Assembly (NCBI RefSeq): GCF_900696045.1
Contig: NZ_LR216287.1
Location: 1,426,001 to 1,490,000 of the forward strand
Source: Candidatus Nitrosocosmicus franklandus
GTDB taxonomy: Archaea; Thermoproteota; Nitrososphaeria; Nitrososphaerales; Nitrososphaeraceae
Reading direction: 5' to 3'
DNA: 64,000 bases
In this document: one piece after another, positions 47,558 through 54,914 of the stretch
Numbering within the stretch: the stretch's first letter is position 1
Layout: every line of letters starts with the position of its first letter
The notes under the pieces: model-generated
Told to the model about the DNA's origin: nothing
Database searches by the model: none
What the model saw: the letters and a program-made list of their open reading frames with translations, nothing else
Program-made: the position numbers and the translations under genes

Positions 47558-47878
47558 GTGACTAGATGCAACATACATGAAAGTTTTTTTGATTGGAATT
47601 GTAATGATTGCAGAGAAGAGTACAAAGATTTAAAAGGAGCTAACTTAACGGACGAAAAGTCACAGATTAAAGATATACAGGATAATAATCAGGCAAATAA
47701 AACGAGATACAATTACAAGGAATTTACAGAAGAAAGAGCAAAAAAACTTTATGAAGAAGTTTTCTTGCAATATTTAAAGAAAGGCAACATGAGTGAAGAA
47801 GAGTCAATCGAACGATCAAAGCGTGTAATAAGAAAACAATGTTTATTACGCAATATAGAACCATGGCCGTGGATATAA
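47558..47878 (+). CDS. Small protein with N-terminal zinc-binding-type cysteines
   Basis: A 106-residue cytoplasmic protein. The N-terminus TRCNIHESFFDWNCNDCREE has Cys4, His7, Cys15 and Cys18, a compact zinc-knuckle-like cluster. A charged helical region follows (FTEERAKKLYEEVFLQYLKKG, EEESIERSKRVIRKQC) and the end is PWPWI. The pattern is typical of small conserved Nitrososphaerota proteins of unknown function. The start is GTG at 47558, directly downstream of a T-rich stretch; the Lsm gene follows about 75 bases later. Confidence 0.65.
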   Translation: MTRCNIHESFFDWNCNDCREEYKDLKGANLTDEKSQIKDIQDNNQANKTRYNYKEFTEERAKKLYEEVFLQYLKKGNMSEEESIERSKRVIRKQCLLRNIEPWPWI

Positions 47879-47954
47879 TAATATTTAATTAAATATAAAA
47901 TCAAATATAGAATCCAAAGTTAAACCTAAATATCAAAAAAATTATCTAACTTTA

Positions 47955-48185
47955 TTGTCGTCACCTAATAATCAATCTACTAATATTTTGCACGGAAGTT
48001 TAAATAAAGATATACTTTTGAAATTAAAGGGAAAAAGAACTATCAAAGGTAAACTGAAAAGTTTTGACCAATATATGAACCTTACATTAGAAAATGCTAC
48101 GGAAATTTTTGAAGGAGACAAAACTCAGGAAATGGGAGAAATATTCATAAAAGGCGAAAACATTGTCATTATTGCAACTGATTGA
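47955..48185 (+). CDS. Sm-like archaeal protein (Lsm)
   Basis: A 76-residue Sm-fold protein. Sm1 motif: DILLKLKGKRTIKGKLKSFDQYMNLTLE (shown in part by KGKLKSFDQYMNL), with the DxxMNL RNA-binding residues; Sm2 motif: IFIKGENIVIIA (the usual IRGDNIVYI). It forms heptameric rings that bind U-rich RNA and take part in RNA processing and tRNA maturation. The length is normal. The start is TTG. Confidence 0.9.
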   Translation: MSSPNNQSTNILHGSLNKDILLKLKGKRTIKGKLKSFDQYMNLTLENATEIFEGDKTQEMGEIFIKGENIVIIATD

Positions 48186-48226
48186 TTGTGGATAGTTAGA
48201 GTAAATTTGTTCTTTTTTGAATAAAA

Positions 48227-49258
48227 TTATTTAAAGCTATCTCGATCTTTGGCGCACTCAATGATTTCCGAATCAGATAGATAATTGTCTATGCTAAAGG
48301 CTCTATCAAAACATGCAGAAATTTCTTTAGAATGTTTATTATCTGTTTCCCCATCATTGTTATTGTTATCGTCATTATTCTCTATTTTATCGTTTAAAGT
48401 ATCATTGTTTAGGTTATTTTGGGAAAAACTATCTCGATCTTTGGCGCACTCAATGATTTCCGAATCAGATAGATAATTGTCTATGCTAAAGGCTCTATCA
48501 AAACATGCAGAAATTTCTTTAGAATGTTTATTCTTTCCTTCTAGGGAATCCCCTATGTCACTTTGAGTGAAAGTAGGAGCAGTGTTGGGATGTTTGTCAA
48601 ATATAGTTTGTAACGATTGAACTGAATAAAGATTAGAAACTGGTTGGTCAACACTTTGTTGTTGGAATTCTGAAAAAGTTGATGGATTGTCATGAGGAGG
48701 AGTCTTCATAAAAGTTGATGGATTGTCATGAGGAGGAGATGCGAAGGTGCCCGCATAATTGCTATTAATTGGACTTGATGACTCGGATGTAAATACAGAC
48801 ATATCATCACTGGTAGTAGTATCTTTAGTTTGAAATTCATGGTAGAAGGGATTATTCTTACTTAGATTGTATGGATTTTGATTAGAAGAGGAGGTTGAAG
48901 TGGGGGTATTGGTGGAGGTAGCATTGGAAGTAGTGGAGGTAGTTTTATTATCTGGATTTTGATTAGAAGAGGAGGTTGAAGTGGGGGTATTGGTGGAGGT
49001 AGTTTTACTATCTGGAAATGTGGAATTTATCTTACTTATATTTTCTCTGCAATCAGAATCTACACCTATAAGGGCGCTAGTCATCATACTAGTTATACAA
49101 TCAGTAGTTTGAGCAATAAGTGAATTGTCTGGAACCAAGCTAATTTGTCCATATGAAAGATTAAAATTTGAACCATAAATAGTTGTAAATGATATCAATA
49201 GAAACATTACTAAGATAGGGTTTATTCTATTAGCTATGTGCACAGAGAAATAAAACAA
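48227..49258 (-). CDS. Secreted low-complexity repeat protein
   Basis: A 343-residue protein with a signal peptide or anchor (about 12-33, NPILVMFLLISFTTIYGS). The middle is built of low-complexity repeats: TNTPTSTSSSNQNP twice and PPHDNPSTF twice. Two copies of a Cys-containing unit (HSKEISACFDRAFSIDNYLSD, then SEIIECAKDRDSF) form the C-terminus, separated by an Asn/Asp-rich linker. At DNA level these two units are identical over 104 bp. Each unit has two Cys and could be a small disulfide-stabilised helical module. Function is unknown; a surface protein is likely. The start is TTG. Confidence 0.7.
   Translation of the reverse strand: MFYFSVHIANRINPILVMFLLISFTTIYGSNFNLSYGQISLVPDNSLIAQTTDCITSMMTSALIGVDSDCRENISKINSTFPDSKTTSTNTPTSTSSSNQNPDNKTTSTTSNATSTNTPTSTSSSNQNPYNLSKNNPFYHEFQTKDTTTSDDMSVFTSESSSPINSNYAGTFASPPHDNPSTFMKTPPHDNPSTFSEFQQQSVDQPVSNLYSVQSLQTIFDKHPNTAPTFTQSDIGDSLEGKNKHSKEISACFDRAFSIDNYLSDSEIIECAKDRDSFSQNNLNNDTLNDKIENNDDNNNNDGETDNKHSKEISACFDRAFSIDNYLSDSEIIECAKDRDSFK
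48237..48532 (-). repeat. Exact 104-bp direct repeat in the secreted-protein gene
   Basis: 48237-48340 and 48429-48532 are identical and in the same reading frame (192-base spacing). They encode the C-terminal Cys-containing modules. Identity at every base indicates recent duplication or conversion. Confidence 0.9.
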
Positions 49259-49519
49259 TCATACTTTATAATGAGCACTTTGGATTTATATTATTGACTT
49301 AACAATACATCTATTATACATAATTAAAATAGATTCTTTTTATAAATAGAAATTGCTGATCAGAGCAATATAATATATGAATTTTTGGTTTATCAACATA
49401 CATGTTAGTATACAAATCTATGTAAATTATATTCATAACTCGTAAAAAAACAGAATTATACTTTATTTATTAACTATACCAATATCATATATATATACAA
49501 ATATCCTATAGTAGAATAA

Positions 49520-50530
49520 TTGTTTTTGCCTCATCTTGAAGGGTTAGTATTAGGCACCGTTATTGCACCCATCATTGCATTTCTAATTAATTTAACCATA
49601 ATGCCTAAATTCATAATTTTTCTAAAACTTAAGGGAAAGGTTGTAAATGATAATCATAAACCAAATAAACCCAAAGTTCCAAGACCTGGAGGACCAATAT
49701 TATTATTAAGTATTCTTATAGGAGAGTTGATATTATTTTTCGTTACAGAAAATATCGAAATAATTGGAATATTACTCACAACAAGTATAGCTTTCATAAT
49801 TGGGATTATTGATGATTTCAAGATCATGCCAGGATGGTTTAAGCCTGGAGCACTAATTTTTGCTTCGTTACCATTAATATTTTTCCATGTATACGATAAT
49901 GAATTAAACGTGATCTTTGGAAGTGTATATATTCCAATATTATATATCCCTTTGATATTAGTATCAATACCATTAGCAGGAAATACTATAAATTCTATAG
50001 ACGTATTTAATGGTGTAGCAACAGGATTTTTAATTATAAGTATGTTTCCAGTTATAATTAGTACATTTTTATTTGGAGATCTAGAAATCCTTATCCTTGA
50101 ATTACCCTTTTTAGCTGGTTTATTAGGATTCTATTTATTTCATAGGTATCCTAGTAAGATATTTCCAGGAGATTCAGGCACTCTAGTTATGGGAGCAATG
50201 TATGGCGCATTAGCAATTGCATCCAAATCAGAAATCATAGCCATTATTGCATTGCTACCTGCTATAATGAACTCATTTTTATTTTTGAGTAGTGTTAAAA
50301 AAATTGTTGAACACCGCGAGGTTAAATCAAGACCGACTATACTCAATGACGATTTTACTCTACAAGCGTCGAAGGACAAAAATGCTCCTATAACTCTTGT
50401 TAGACTGATTCTACTGGATGGAAAACTTTCAGAGAGAGAAATCGTAACAAAAATATACAAATTAGCTGCCTTCTCTACGTCTCTTGCAATAATAACGATA
50501 TTAATACAATTCATCATAAACATGAAGTAA
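49520..50530 (+). CDS. GPT/MraY/WecA-type glycosyl-1-phosphate transferase
   Basis: A 336-residue polytopic protein (about ten helices) of glycosyltransferase family 4. Conserved features: KPNKPKVPRPGG in the first cytoplasmic loop, GIIDDF with the aspartate pair, NTINSIDVFNGVATG (the NxxNxxDGxxGL-type motif), FPGDSGTLVMGAMYGA, and a final cytoplasmic loop with VEHREVKSRPT (HxH-like site). It transfers UDP-HexNAc-1-phosphate to dolichyl or polyprenyl phosphate, the first step of N-glycan or surface glycan synthesis. The start is TTG; a small membrane protein gene follows after 14 bases. Confidence 0.92.
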   Translation: MFLPHLEGLVLGTVIAPIIAFLINLTIMPKFIIFLKLKGKVVNDNHKPNKPKVPRPGGPILLLSILIGELILFFVTENIEIIGILLTTSIAFIIGIIDDFKIMPGWFKPGALIFASLPLIFFHVYDNELNVIFGSVYIPILYIPLILVSIPLAGNTINSIDVFNGVATGFLIISMFPVIISTFLFGDLEILILELPFLAGLLGFYLFHRYPSKIFPGDSGTLVMGAMYGALAIASKSEIIAIIALLPAIMNSFLFLSSVKKIVEHREVKSRPTILNDDFTLQASKDKNAPITLVRLILLDGKLSEREIVTKIYKLAAFSTSLAIITILIQFIINMK

Positions 50531-50544
50531 GGAAGTAAGATAGC

Positions 50545-50799
50545 ATGAATTTTTTAGATTTGAAATTTTTCATACTGTTTATGTGGATTCTAGTAATGAG
50601 TGCGTGTATTTTTATTATATTTATTATTGCTCCTATTAGTAAATATCAAACTAATAATAATGATTCGTTATTGCTACTAAAAACTTCTTTTATTCAGGCA
50701 ACTATTTCAGTCGTCATAGTCGGAATCTTGATACTGATATTAAATAAATTCAAGAAGGTGTACTTATTTAAAAAGCTAACAAGTAGGAAGAAAACCTAA
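50545..50799 (+). CDS. Small two-helix membrane protein
   Basis: An 84-residue protein with two hydrophobic segments (about 8-30 and 48-66) and a basic tail (KKLTSRKKT). It starts 14 bases after the glycosyltransferase gene on the same strand, preceded by GGAAG, so it is probably co-transcribed with it. No family recognised. Its stop codon overlaps the end of the next, convergent gene by four bases. Confidence 0.55.
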   Translation: MNFLDLKFFILFMWILVMSACIFIIFIIAPISKYQTNNNDSLLLLKTSFIQATISVVIVGILILILNKFKKVYLFKKLTSRKKT

Positions 50800-51005
50800 T
50801 CTACTTCTGCGTTATAGACTTGAATTAAATTAGAGAATCCTTTTTCTTCTACAAAATTCCAAATTTTTCCACAAATAGAACACGTTATTATATTATCCTT
50901 TGGGGAATATTCTAATCTATAATGACTACATCGTATTTGATATTCATATTTAAGACACTCTAATTCCTTAATTGTGTTTATATGCCTGACAGAATTTTCT
51001 GCCAA
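50796..51005 (-). CDS. Small zinc-ribbon-like protein
   Basis: A 69-residue protein with Cys17, Cys26 and a CSIC pair: ELECLKYEYQIRCSHYRLEYS and NIITCSICGKIWNFVEEKG. The second half resembles one knuckle of a zinc ribbon followed by an aromatic strand. Convergent with the small membrane protein gene, overlapping four bases. It may be an RNA- or DNA-binding adaptor; no named family. Confidence 0.6.
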   Translation of the reverse strand: MAENSVRHINTIKELECLKYEYQIRCSHYRLEYSPKDNIITCSICGKIWNFVEEKGFSNLIQVYNAEVD

Positions 51006-51137
51006 GTATATTATTTCAAATTAGCTTAATATATTTCATTAATTATATTATCGTATAATTTCTATACAGTATATATCCAAGTTGGAACTCATTTAGAAAA
51101 ATTTATACTATATAGTATTTTCTTATGTTTATAGCTA

Positions 51138-52196
51138 TTGAATTCAGATATTAGGAAAATTCAATTTACAGGTAGATCTACATACATTCTTTCGCTTCCT
51201 AAGAAATGGATAGAAGAAATGAACCTAAAGGCAGGTGATCACGTTTCTATTTCAAGAGGTTCAAATAATTCGCTATGCATAACTCCAGAACAGGATAACA
51301 GATTACAAGATGTTGTAAGTGAGGTCAGTACGTATGTAATGATAGACGAAGGTCCCAATACTCTCAAAAGAAAAATTGTATCCATGTATTTGTCAGGTTA
51401 TAACCTAATAAATCTAAAGGCAAAATCATCAAGAATACAACCAAATCAAAGAGAGGCAGTTAGGGAAGTAGTAAGAAGGAGTCTTATAGGAACAGAAATT
51501 ATTGCTGATTCTTCTGATATCATTACAATCCAAGTGTTATTGACTTTACCAGAATTATCAGTAAATACTGCTGTGAGAAGAATGTTCTTGATCGCTTCAT
51601 CGATGCATAGAGATGCTTTGGTAGCATTAAGAGAAAAAAATTATGATATTGCAAAGGGAGTAATTAGATCAGATGACGAAGTAGATAGATTTAGTTTATA
51701 TATATTAAGAAATTTGGTAATGTCAACTAATAATGAAAGAATACTTCAAGAAATTGGATTAAAGAATCCTTCAGACTGTCTTAGTTATAGGGTTACGGTA
51801 AAAAGTATTGAAAGAGTAGCTGATCATGCATCTAGAATAGCATCGAAGTCCATGGAAATTCAAAGTTCGATCCCTTCTATTATAATTGAAAAAATCGAAA
51901 GATTGAGTAATTCAGCTTTAGAAGTACTAACTTCCGCTGTTGAAGCTTTTTTAAGAAGGGATTATAATTTAGCAGACAGAATCGCGGACAAATCAGATAA
52001 CGTTCTTAATTTAGAAAGAGAAATCATGCAATTTTTGGACTCTTTAGAAAATAGAACTATTGACAAACAAGAAATCAATGCAGGAATAAAGTTGATACTA
52101 GAGGACATACGTCGAACTGTTGAACATGCAAGCGATATTGCAGAATCAGCTATGAATCAAACAGTAGGTGAAATAATCAAAGTCGAGAAAAAATAA
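51138..52196 (+). CDS. AbrB/PhoU-domain phosphate-signalling regulator
   Basis: A 352-residue protein. The N-terminal 50 residues form an AbrB/SpoVT-type DNA-binding fold (IRKIQFTGRSTYILSLPKKW, LKAGDHVSISRGSNN). The rest contains two PhoU-type three-helix repeats (about 120-225 and 230-340), for example RMFLIASSMHRDALVALREKN and SVKSIERVADHASRIASKSME, with E/D-rich metal-binding helices. Fusion of AbrB and PhoU is known in archaea, where it is thought to couple phosphate status to transcription. No Pst transporter genes lie nearby. The start is TTG. Confidence 0.9.
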   Translation: MNSDIRKIQFTGRSTYILSLPKKWIEEMNLKAGDHVSISRGSNNSLCITPEQDNRLQDVVSEVSTYVMIDEGPNTLKRKIVSMYLSGYNLINLKAKSSRIQPNQREAVREVVRRSLIGTEIIADSSDIITIQVLLTLPELSVNTAVRRMFLIASSMHRDALVALREKNYDIAKGVIRSDDEVDRFSLYILRNLVMSTNNERILQEIGLKNPSDCLSYRVTVKSIERVADHASRIASKSMEIQSSIPSIIIEKIERLSNSALEVLTSAVEAFLRRDYNLADRIADKSDNVLNLEREIMQFLDSLENRTIDKQEINAGIKLILEDIRRTVEHASDIAESAMNQTVGEIIKVEKK

Positions 52197-52201
52197 AGCT
52201 A

Positions 52202-52327
52202 TCAAATATCATCTTGAAGTAAAATTTGATTTATTTTATAACAAAGTCTGCAATGGATACTGCAGTTATCATGAATACATATTGATTTAAGTGAATTGCA
52301 ACTAAAACACCAAACCTGTTTATCCAT
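52202..52327 (-). CDS. Cysteine-rich zinc-ribbon micro-protein
   Basis: A 41-residue frame from ATG at 52327 to TGA at 52202-52204. It has C7-x2-C10, then C17-x-H19-x2-C22, and C26-x2-C29 (WCFSCNSLK, ICIHDNC, HCRLCYK). Six Cys and two His in 41 residues is far beyond chance and points to a zinc-binding fold. It lies between the PhoU and PII genes and is too short for most gene callers. Confidence 0.6.
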   Translation of the reverse strand: MDKQVWCFSCNSLKSICIHDNCSIHCRLCYKINQILLQDDI

Positions 52328-52428
52328 GTAGTGAATAAAATAACTATAATTATAAATATTATGAATAATTAGTATTGTTCAAAGTTTGTAGCAGTTATGT
52401 GAAATAAGTTTGTATGTGACAAAAAATA

Positions 52429-52767
52429 TTAAATGGCGGAATCTCCTCTTGCCTTTGTCCTTATGCTTATTGCATCTTGGATGTCAGAGATGAAAATTTT
52501 TCCTCCTATTTTATCGCTTAGAGTATCCAGTAAAGTATTTACTATCTTATCTACTACATCATCTTTTACGACTATTTCAACTTTTGTTCTCGGAATAAAT
52601 TCTGGAGTGTATTGCATCGTACCACGTCCAATTGAGACAGGTTCGGGTTTGGCCTTTCCTTTTCCCTCTACTCTATAGTAGCTCATTCCACCAATGTTAT
52701 TATCCTTTAAAACTCCACCAACAGTTTGTAGCTCTCTGTCTGGAATTATTATTTCAATCTTTTTCAC
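52429..52767 (-). CDS. PII-family nitrogen regulatory protein
   Basis: A 112-residue PII protein. Core features: KKIEIIIPDRELQTVGGVLKD, the T-loop region GMSYYRVEGKGKAKPEPVS with GRGTMQYTPEFIPRTKVEIVV, and B-loop-like TLSDKIGGKIFISDI with the ATP-binding KIGGKIF. It binds ATP/ADP and 2-oxoglutarate as a trimer and signals nitrogen status. No amt gene is adjacent, so the partner cannot be told. The T-loop lacks the usual Tyr51 context, as in archaeal members that are not uridylylated. The start is GTG. Confidence 0.93.
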   Translation of the reverse strand: MKKIEIIIPDRELQTVGGVLKDNNIGGMSYYRVEGKGKAKPEPVSIGRGTMQYTPEFIPRTKVEIVVKDDVVDKIVNTLLDTLSDKIGGKIFISDIQDAISIRTKARGDSAI

Positions 52768-52954
52768 TATTATTGATCAACCATCCTATTTTTTATACAA
52801 CATATTTAAAACATCATTGTGTTCACTGCATTGCAGTGAAATAGTATCATAAATTACTTGAAATAAATAATATTCATAAAATCTGTTATCTATAAAATGT
52901 TATAGTATCCTCTATATAAGTTTATATGTTACTATAAATTAGTAAGTTTCATTG

Positions 52955-52987
52955 TGATCGATTGTTCTGATCGAAAGACATGATCGA
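52955..52987 (+). promoter_or_regulatory. Three TGATCGA heptamers at 13-bp spacing (copy 1 promoter)
   Basis: TGATCGA at 52955-52961, 52968-52974 and 52981-52987, each separated by six bases. They lie directly before a TATA element (TTTTATAAAT, 52998-53007). Iteron-like spacing close to a helical turn suggests cooperative binding of a regulator, perhaps the encoded winged-helix protein. Confidence 0.75.
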
Positions 52988-53037
52988 ATGGACAGCTTTT
53001 TATAAATACTCGATTAACAATGTTCTATTCGATAATA

Positions 53038-53298
53038 ATGAAATATAGAAGTAGAACAGAAATAACTGTCTTAATACTAGAAGCAGCAAACGGTGGGGCT
53101 ACAAAGACAAAAATCATGTACAAATCATTTCTTTCATATGCGCAGCTAAAAGAATACTTCACAATGTTAATCGAAAATGGTTTGTTAGAATATGAAAGAT
53201 TGATAAATATGTATAGAACAACAGAAAAAGGGTTAAAGTTATTAAAGATATATAATCAGATAGAAGAAATAATACCACAGATTTATACAAAGTATTGA
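53038..53298 (+). CDS. Winged-helix regulator, copy 1
   Basis: An 86-residue winged-helix protein: MKYRSRTEITVLILEAANGG, ATKTKIMYKSFLSYAQLKEY, FTMLIENGLLEYE and YRTTEKGLKLLKIYNQIEEI. This is the common archaeal single-domain pattern ending in a TxKGxxxL wing/helix. ATG at 53038 is preferred because the ATG at 53020 lies only about 13 bases after the TATA element. Copy 1 differs from copy 3 in the wing (ERLINMYRTT versus EDGTQKYRTT) and in its last residues. Iteron-like heptamers precede it, suggesting autoregulation. Confidence 0.8.
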   Translation: MKYRSRTEITVLILEAANGGATKTKIMYKSFLSYAQLKEYFTMLIENGLLEYERLINMYRTTEKGLKLLKIYNQIEEIIPQIYTKY

Positions 53299-53325
53299 AT
53301 TTAGGATCATCAAAACTTAAAGATA

Positions 53326-53754
53326 TCACTTAACAACCAAAACCGGAACATTACTATGATGAAGAACTCTATGTGAAACACTTCCAAGTATCGCATATTT
53401 GAATTTTCCCTTACCTTGGCTTCCAATAACTATATAATTAAAGTTATTCTTCTCGATATAATCGATTATTATAGATCCAACATTCTGTCCTTCCAAAATT
53501 ATAGTTTCTATTTCTAAATTATAATCCTTAGATCTATCAAGACATTTTTCGAGGATATCCTTAGCTTCCTTCTCTAGTTCTGACATTATTGAATTCACGA
53601 GTTTTTGAGACTGTATATAAACAAAAGGTGGAATTTCGAGAACATATAATATAGTTAGTTTTGAACCGAATTTGGAACTCAGCATCAATGCATGATCTAA
53701 AGATCTCATGGAATTATCAGAGCCATCCACTGGAGCGAGAATCCTAAAATTCAC
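53326..53754 (-). CDS. Universal stress protein (UspA family)
   Basis: A 142-residue UspA-fold protein. It has the N-terminal ILAPVDGSDNSMRSLDHAL, a central dimer helix region, and the ATP-binding signature NYIVIGSQGKGKFKYAILGSVS (G-x2-G-x9-G-S) followed by HRVLHHSNVPVLVVK. The G-x-G pattern places it with the ATP-binding members. It lies between inverted copies of a winged-helix gene, one of which may control it. The start is GTG; no ATG is available before the first strand. Confidence 0.93.
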   Translation of the reverse strand: MNFRILAPVDGSDNSMRSLDHALMLSSKFGSKLTILYVLEIPPFVYIQSQKLVNSIMSELEKEAKDILEKCLDRSKDYNLEIETIILEGQNVGSIIIDYIEKNNFNYIVIGSQGKGKFKYAILGSVSHRVLHHSNVPVLVVK

Positions 53755-53861
53755 TACCGTATAAATATAAATACATTATTATAAACCTAGTAATAATTTT
53801 TATCTATTCTCAATAAAAAAAGGAGAATGATTGATTAGAAAGATTCTTTGTAGGATGTATT

Positions 53862-54106
53862 TATTGTACTAGGAATTAATTCTTCTATCTGATTATATAT
53901 CTTTAATAACTTTAACCCTTTTCTGTTGTTCTATACTTTTGAGTTCCATCTTCATATTCTAACAAACCATTTTCGATTAACATTGTGAAGTATTCTTTTT
54001 TTGCGCATATGAAAGAAATGATTTGTATGATTTTTGTCTTTGTAGCCCCACCGTTTGCTGCTTCTAGTATTAAGACAGTTATTTCTGTTCTACTTCTATA
54101 TTTCAT
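53862..54106 (-). pseudogene. Winged-helix regulator, copy 2 (broken)
   Basis: Almost the same sequence as copies 1 and 3, read on the minus strand from ATG at 54106. Small deletions disturb the frame: two bases lost in the KTKIMYKSF region, one in the YAQLKEY region (a T-run at about 53997-54003), and one in the T-run before the TEKG motif (stop follows at 53912). The C-terminal coding sequence can still be followed to about 53862. Its promoter heptamers are intact apart from one extra base between two of them. Confidence 0.8.
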
Positions 54107-54553
54107 TATTATCGAATAGAACATTGTTAATCGAGTATTTATAAAAGCTGTCCATTCGATCATGTTCTTTCGATCAGAACAATCGATCACAATGAAACTC
54201 ATAATCGAATTAGAAAATAAATAGAAAATAATTTTCATTTATAATATAATATTAATTTACATAATCATTAGAATTTAGAAAATCAAAAATTTCCAAAGTT
54301 TTATCTTCGGAAATAATCTCTCTTTTAAACCTCAATGCAAGGTTTAGTATTTCTTATTTGTCATGGTTCTATTTTTGTTACACAAGATTCGACTATGAGA
54401 TCTCACTTTGAAATTAATTGTAATAACTAAAGAATATAAAATGTGATGAAGAAAAGTGAACATGTGTGAAGCATTAGTGATTTCTAGATTGAATTGAAGC
54501 TACTGACATTACAAAAAAAGTCTGATTTAAAAATATTAAATGAGATTAAAAAT
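54107..54553. other. Intergenic region between winged-helix copies 2 and 3
   Basis: About 450 bases containing the copy 2 promoter with TCGATCA (minus-strand TGATCGA) heptamers at 54156-54162, 54170-54176 and 54183-54189 (14- and 13-bp steps). The rest has no gene or RNA. Confidence 0.5.
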
Positions 54554-54808
54554 CTATTTTATTGTACTAGGAATTAATTCTTCTATCTGATTATATATCT
54601 TTAATAACTTTAACCCTTTTTCTGTTGTTCTATACTTTTGAGTTCCATCTTCATATTCTAACAAACCATTTTCGATTAACATTGTGAAGTATTCTTTTAG
54701 CTGCGCATATGAAAGAAATGATTTGTACATGATTTTTGTCTTTGTAGCCCCACCGTTTGCTGCTTCTAGTATTAAGACAGTTATTTCTGTTCTACTTCTA
54801 TATTTCAT
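54554..54808 (-). CDS. Winged-helix regulator, copy 3
   Basis: An 84-residue protein, the best candidate for the original gene: MKYRSRTEITVLILEAANGG through EDGTQKYRTTEKGLKLLKIYNQ with an undisturbed wing (EDGTQKYRTT). As for copy 1, the ATG 18 bases upstream (54826) is too near the TATA box. It lies just downstream of the orc1/cdc6 gene on the same strand, about 100 bases away. Heptamers TGATCGA precede it. Confidence 0.82.
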   Translation of the reverse strand: MKYRSRTEITVLILEAANGGATKTKIMYKSFLSYAQLKEYFTMLIENGLLEYEDGTQKYRTTEKGLKLLKIYNQIEELIPSTIK

Positions 54809-54858
54809 TATTATCGAATAGAACATTGTTAATCGAGTATTTATAAAAAGCTGTCCAT

Positions 54859-54907
54859 TCGATCATGTCTTTCGATCAGAACAATCGATCACAATTTTAG
54901 TCGATCT
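54859..54907 (-). promoter_or_regulatory. TGATCGA heptamer array before copy 3
   Basis: On the minus strand TGATCGA occurs at 54885-54891, 54872-54878 and 54859-54865 (13-bp period), plus a related AGATCGA at 54901-54907 at the end of the cdc6 gene region. The arrangement is the same as before copy 1. Confidence 0.75.
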
Positions 54908-54914
54908 TACTATT

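Larger units (their letters stand above)
52943..54215. repeat. Long inverted repeat flanking the uspA gene
   Basis: About 320 bp including promoter and most of a winged-helix gene is present at about 52943-53265 (plus) and, inverted, at about 53880-54215, leaving the UspA gene between the arms. The arms are nearly identical over the promoter and N-terminal coding part. Such repeats can recombine and invert the segment between them. The minus-strand copy is also in direct repeat with a third copy at about 54560-54895. Confidence 0.8.

Noticed and set aside
48285-48476. 63-codon frame with many Ser and Leu opposite the secreted-protein gene
   Set aside because: It is the reverse-strand shadow of the exact 104-bp repeat in a well-supported gene.
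52943-54907. Insertion sequence or plasmid replicon
   Set aside because: No transposase, terminal repeat or target duplication; surrounding genes are chromosomal core genes. The iteron-like heptamers stand at promoters rather than in an origin-like region.
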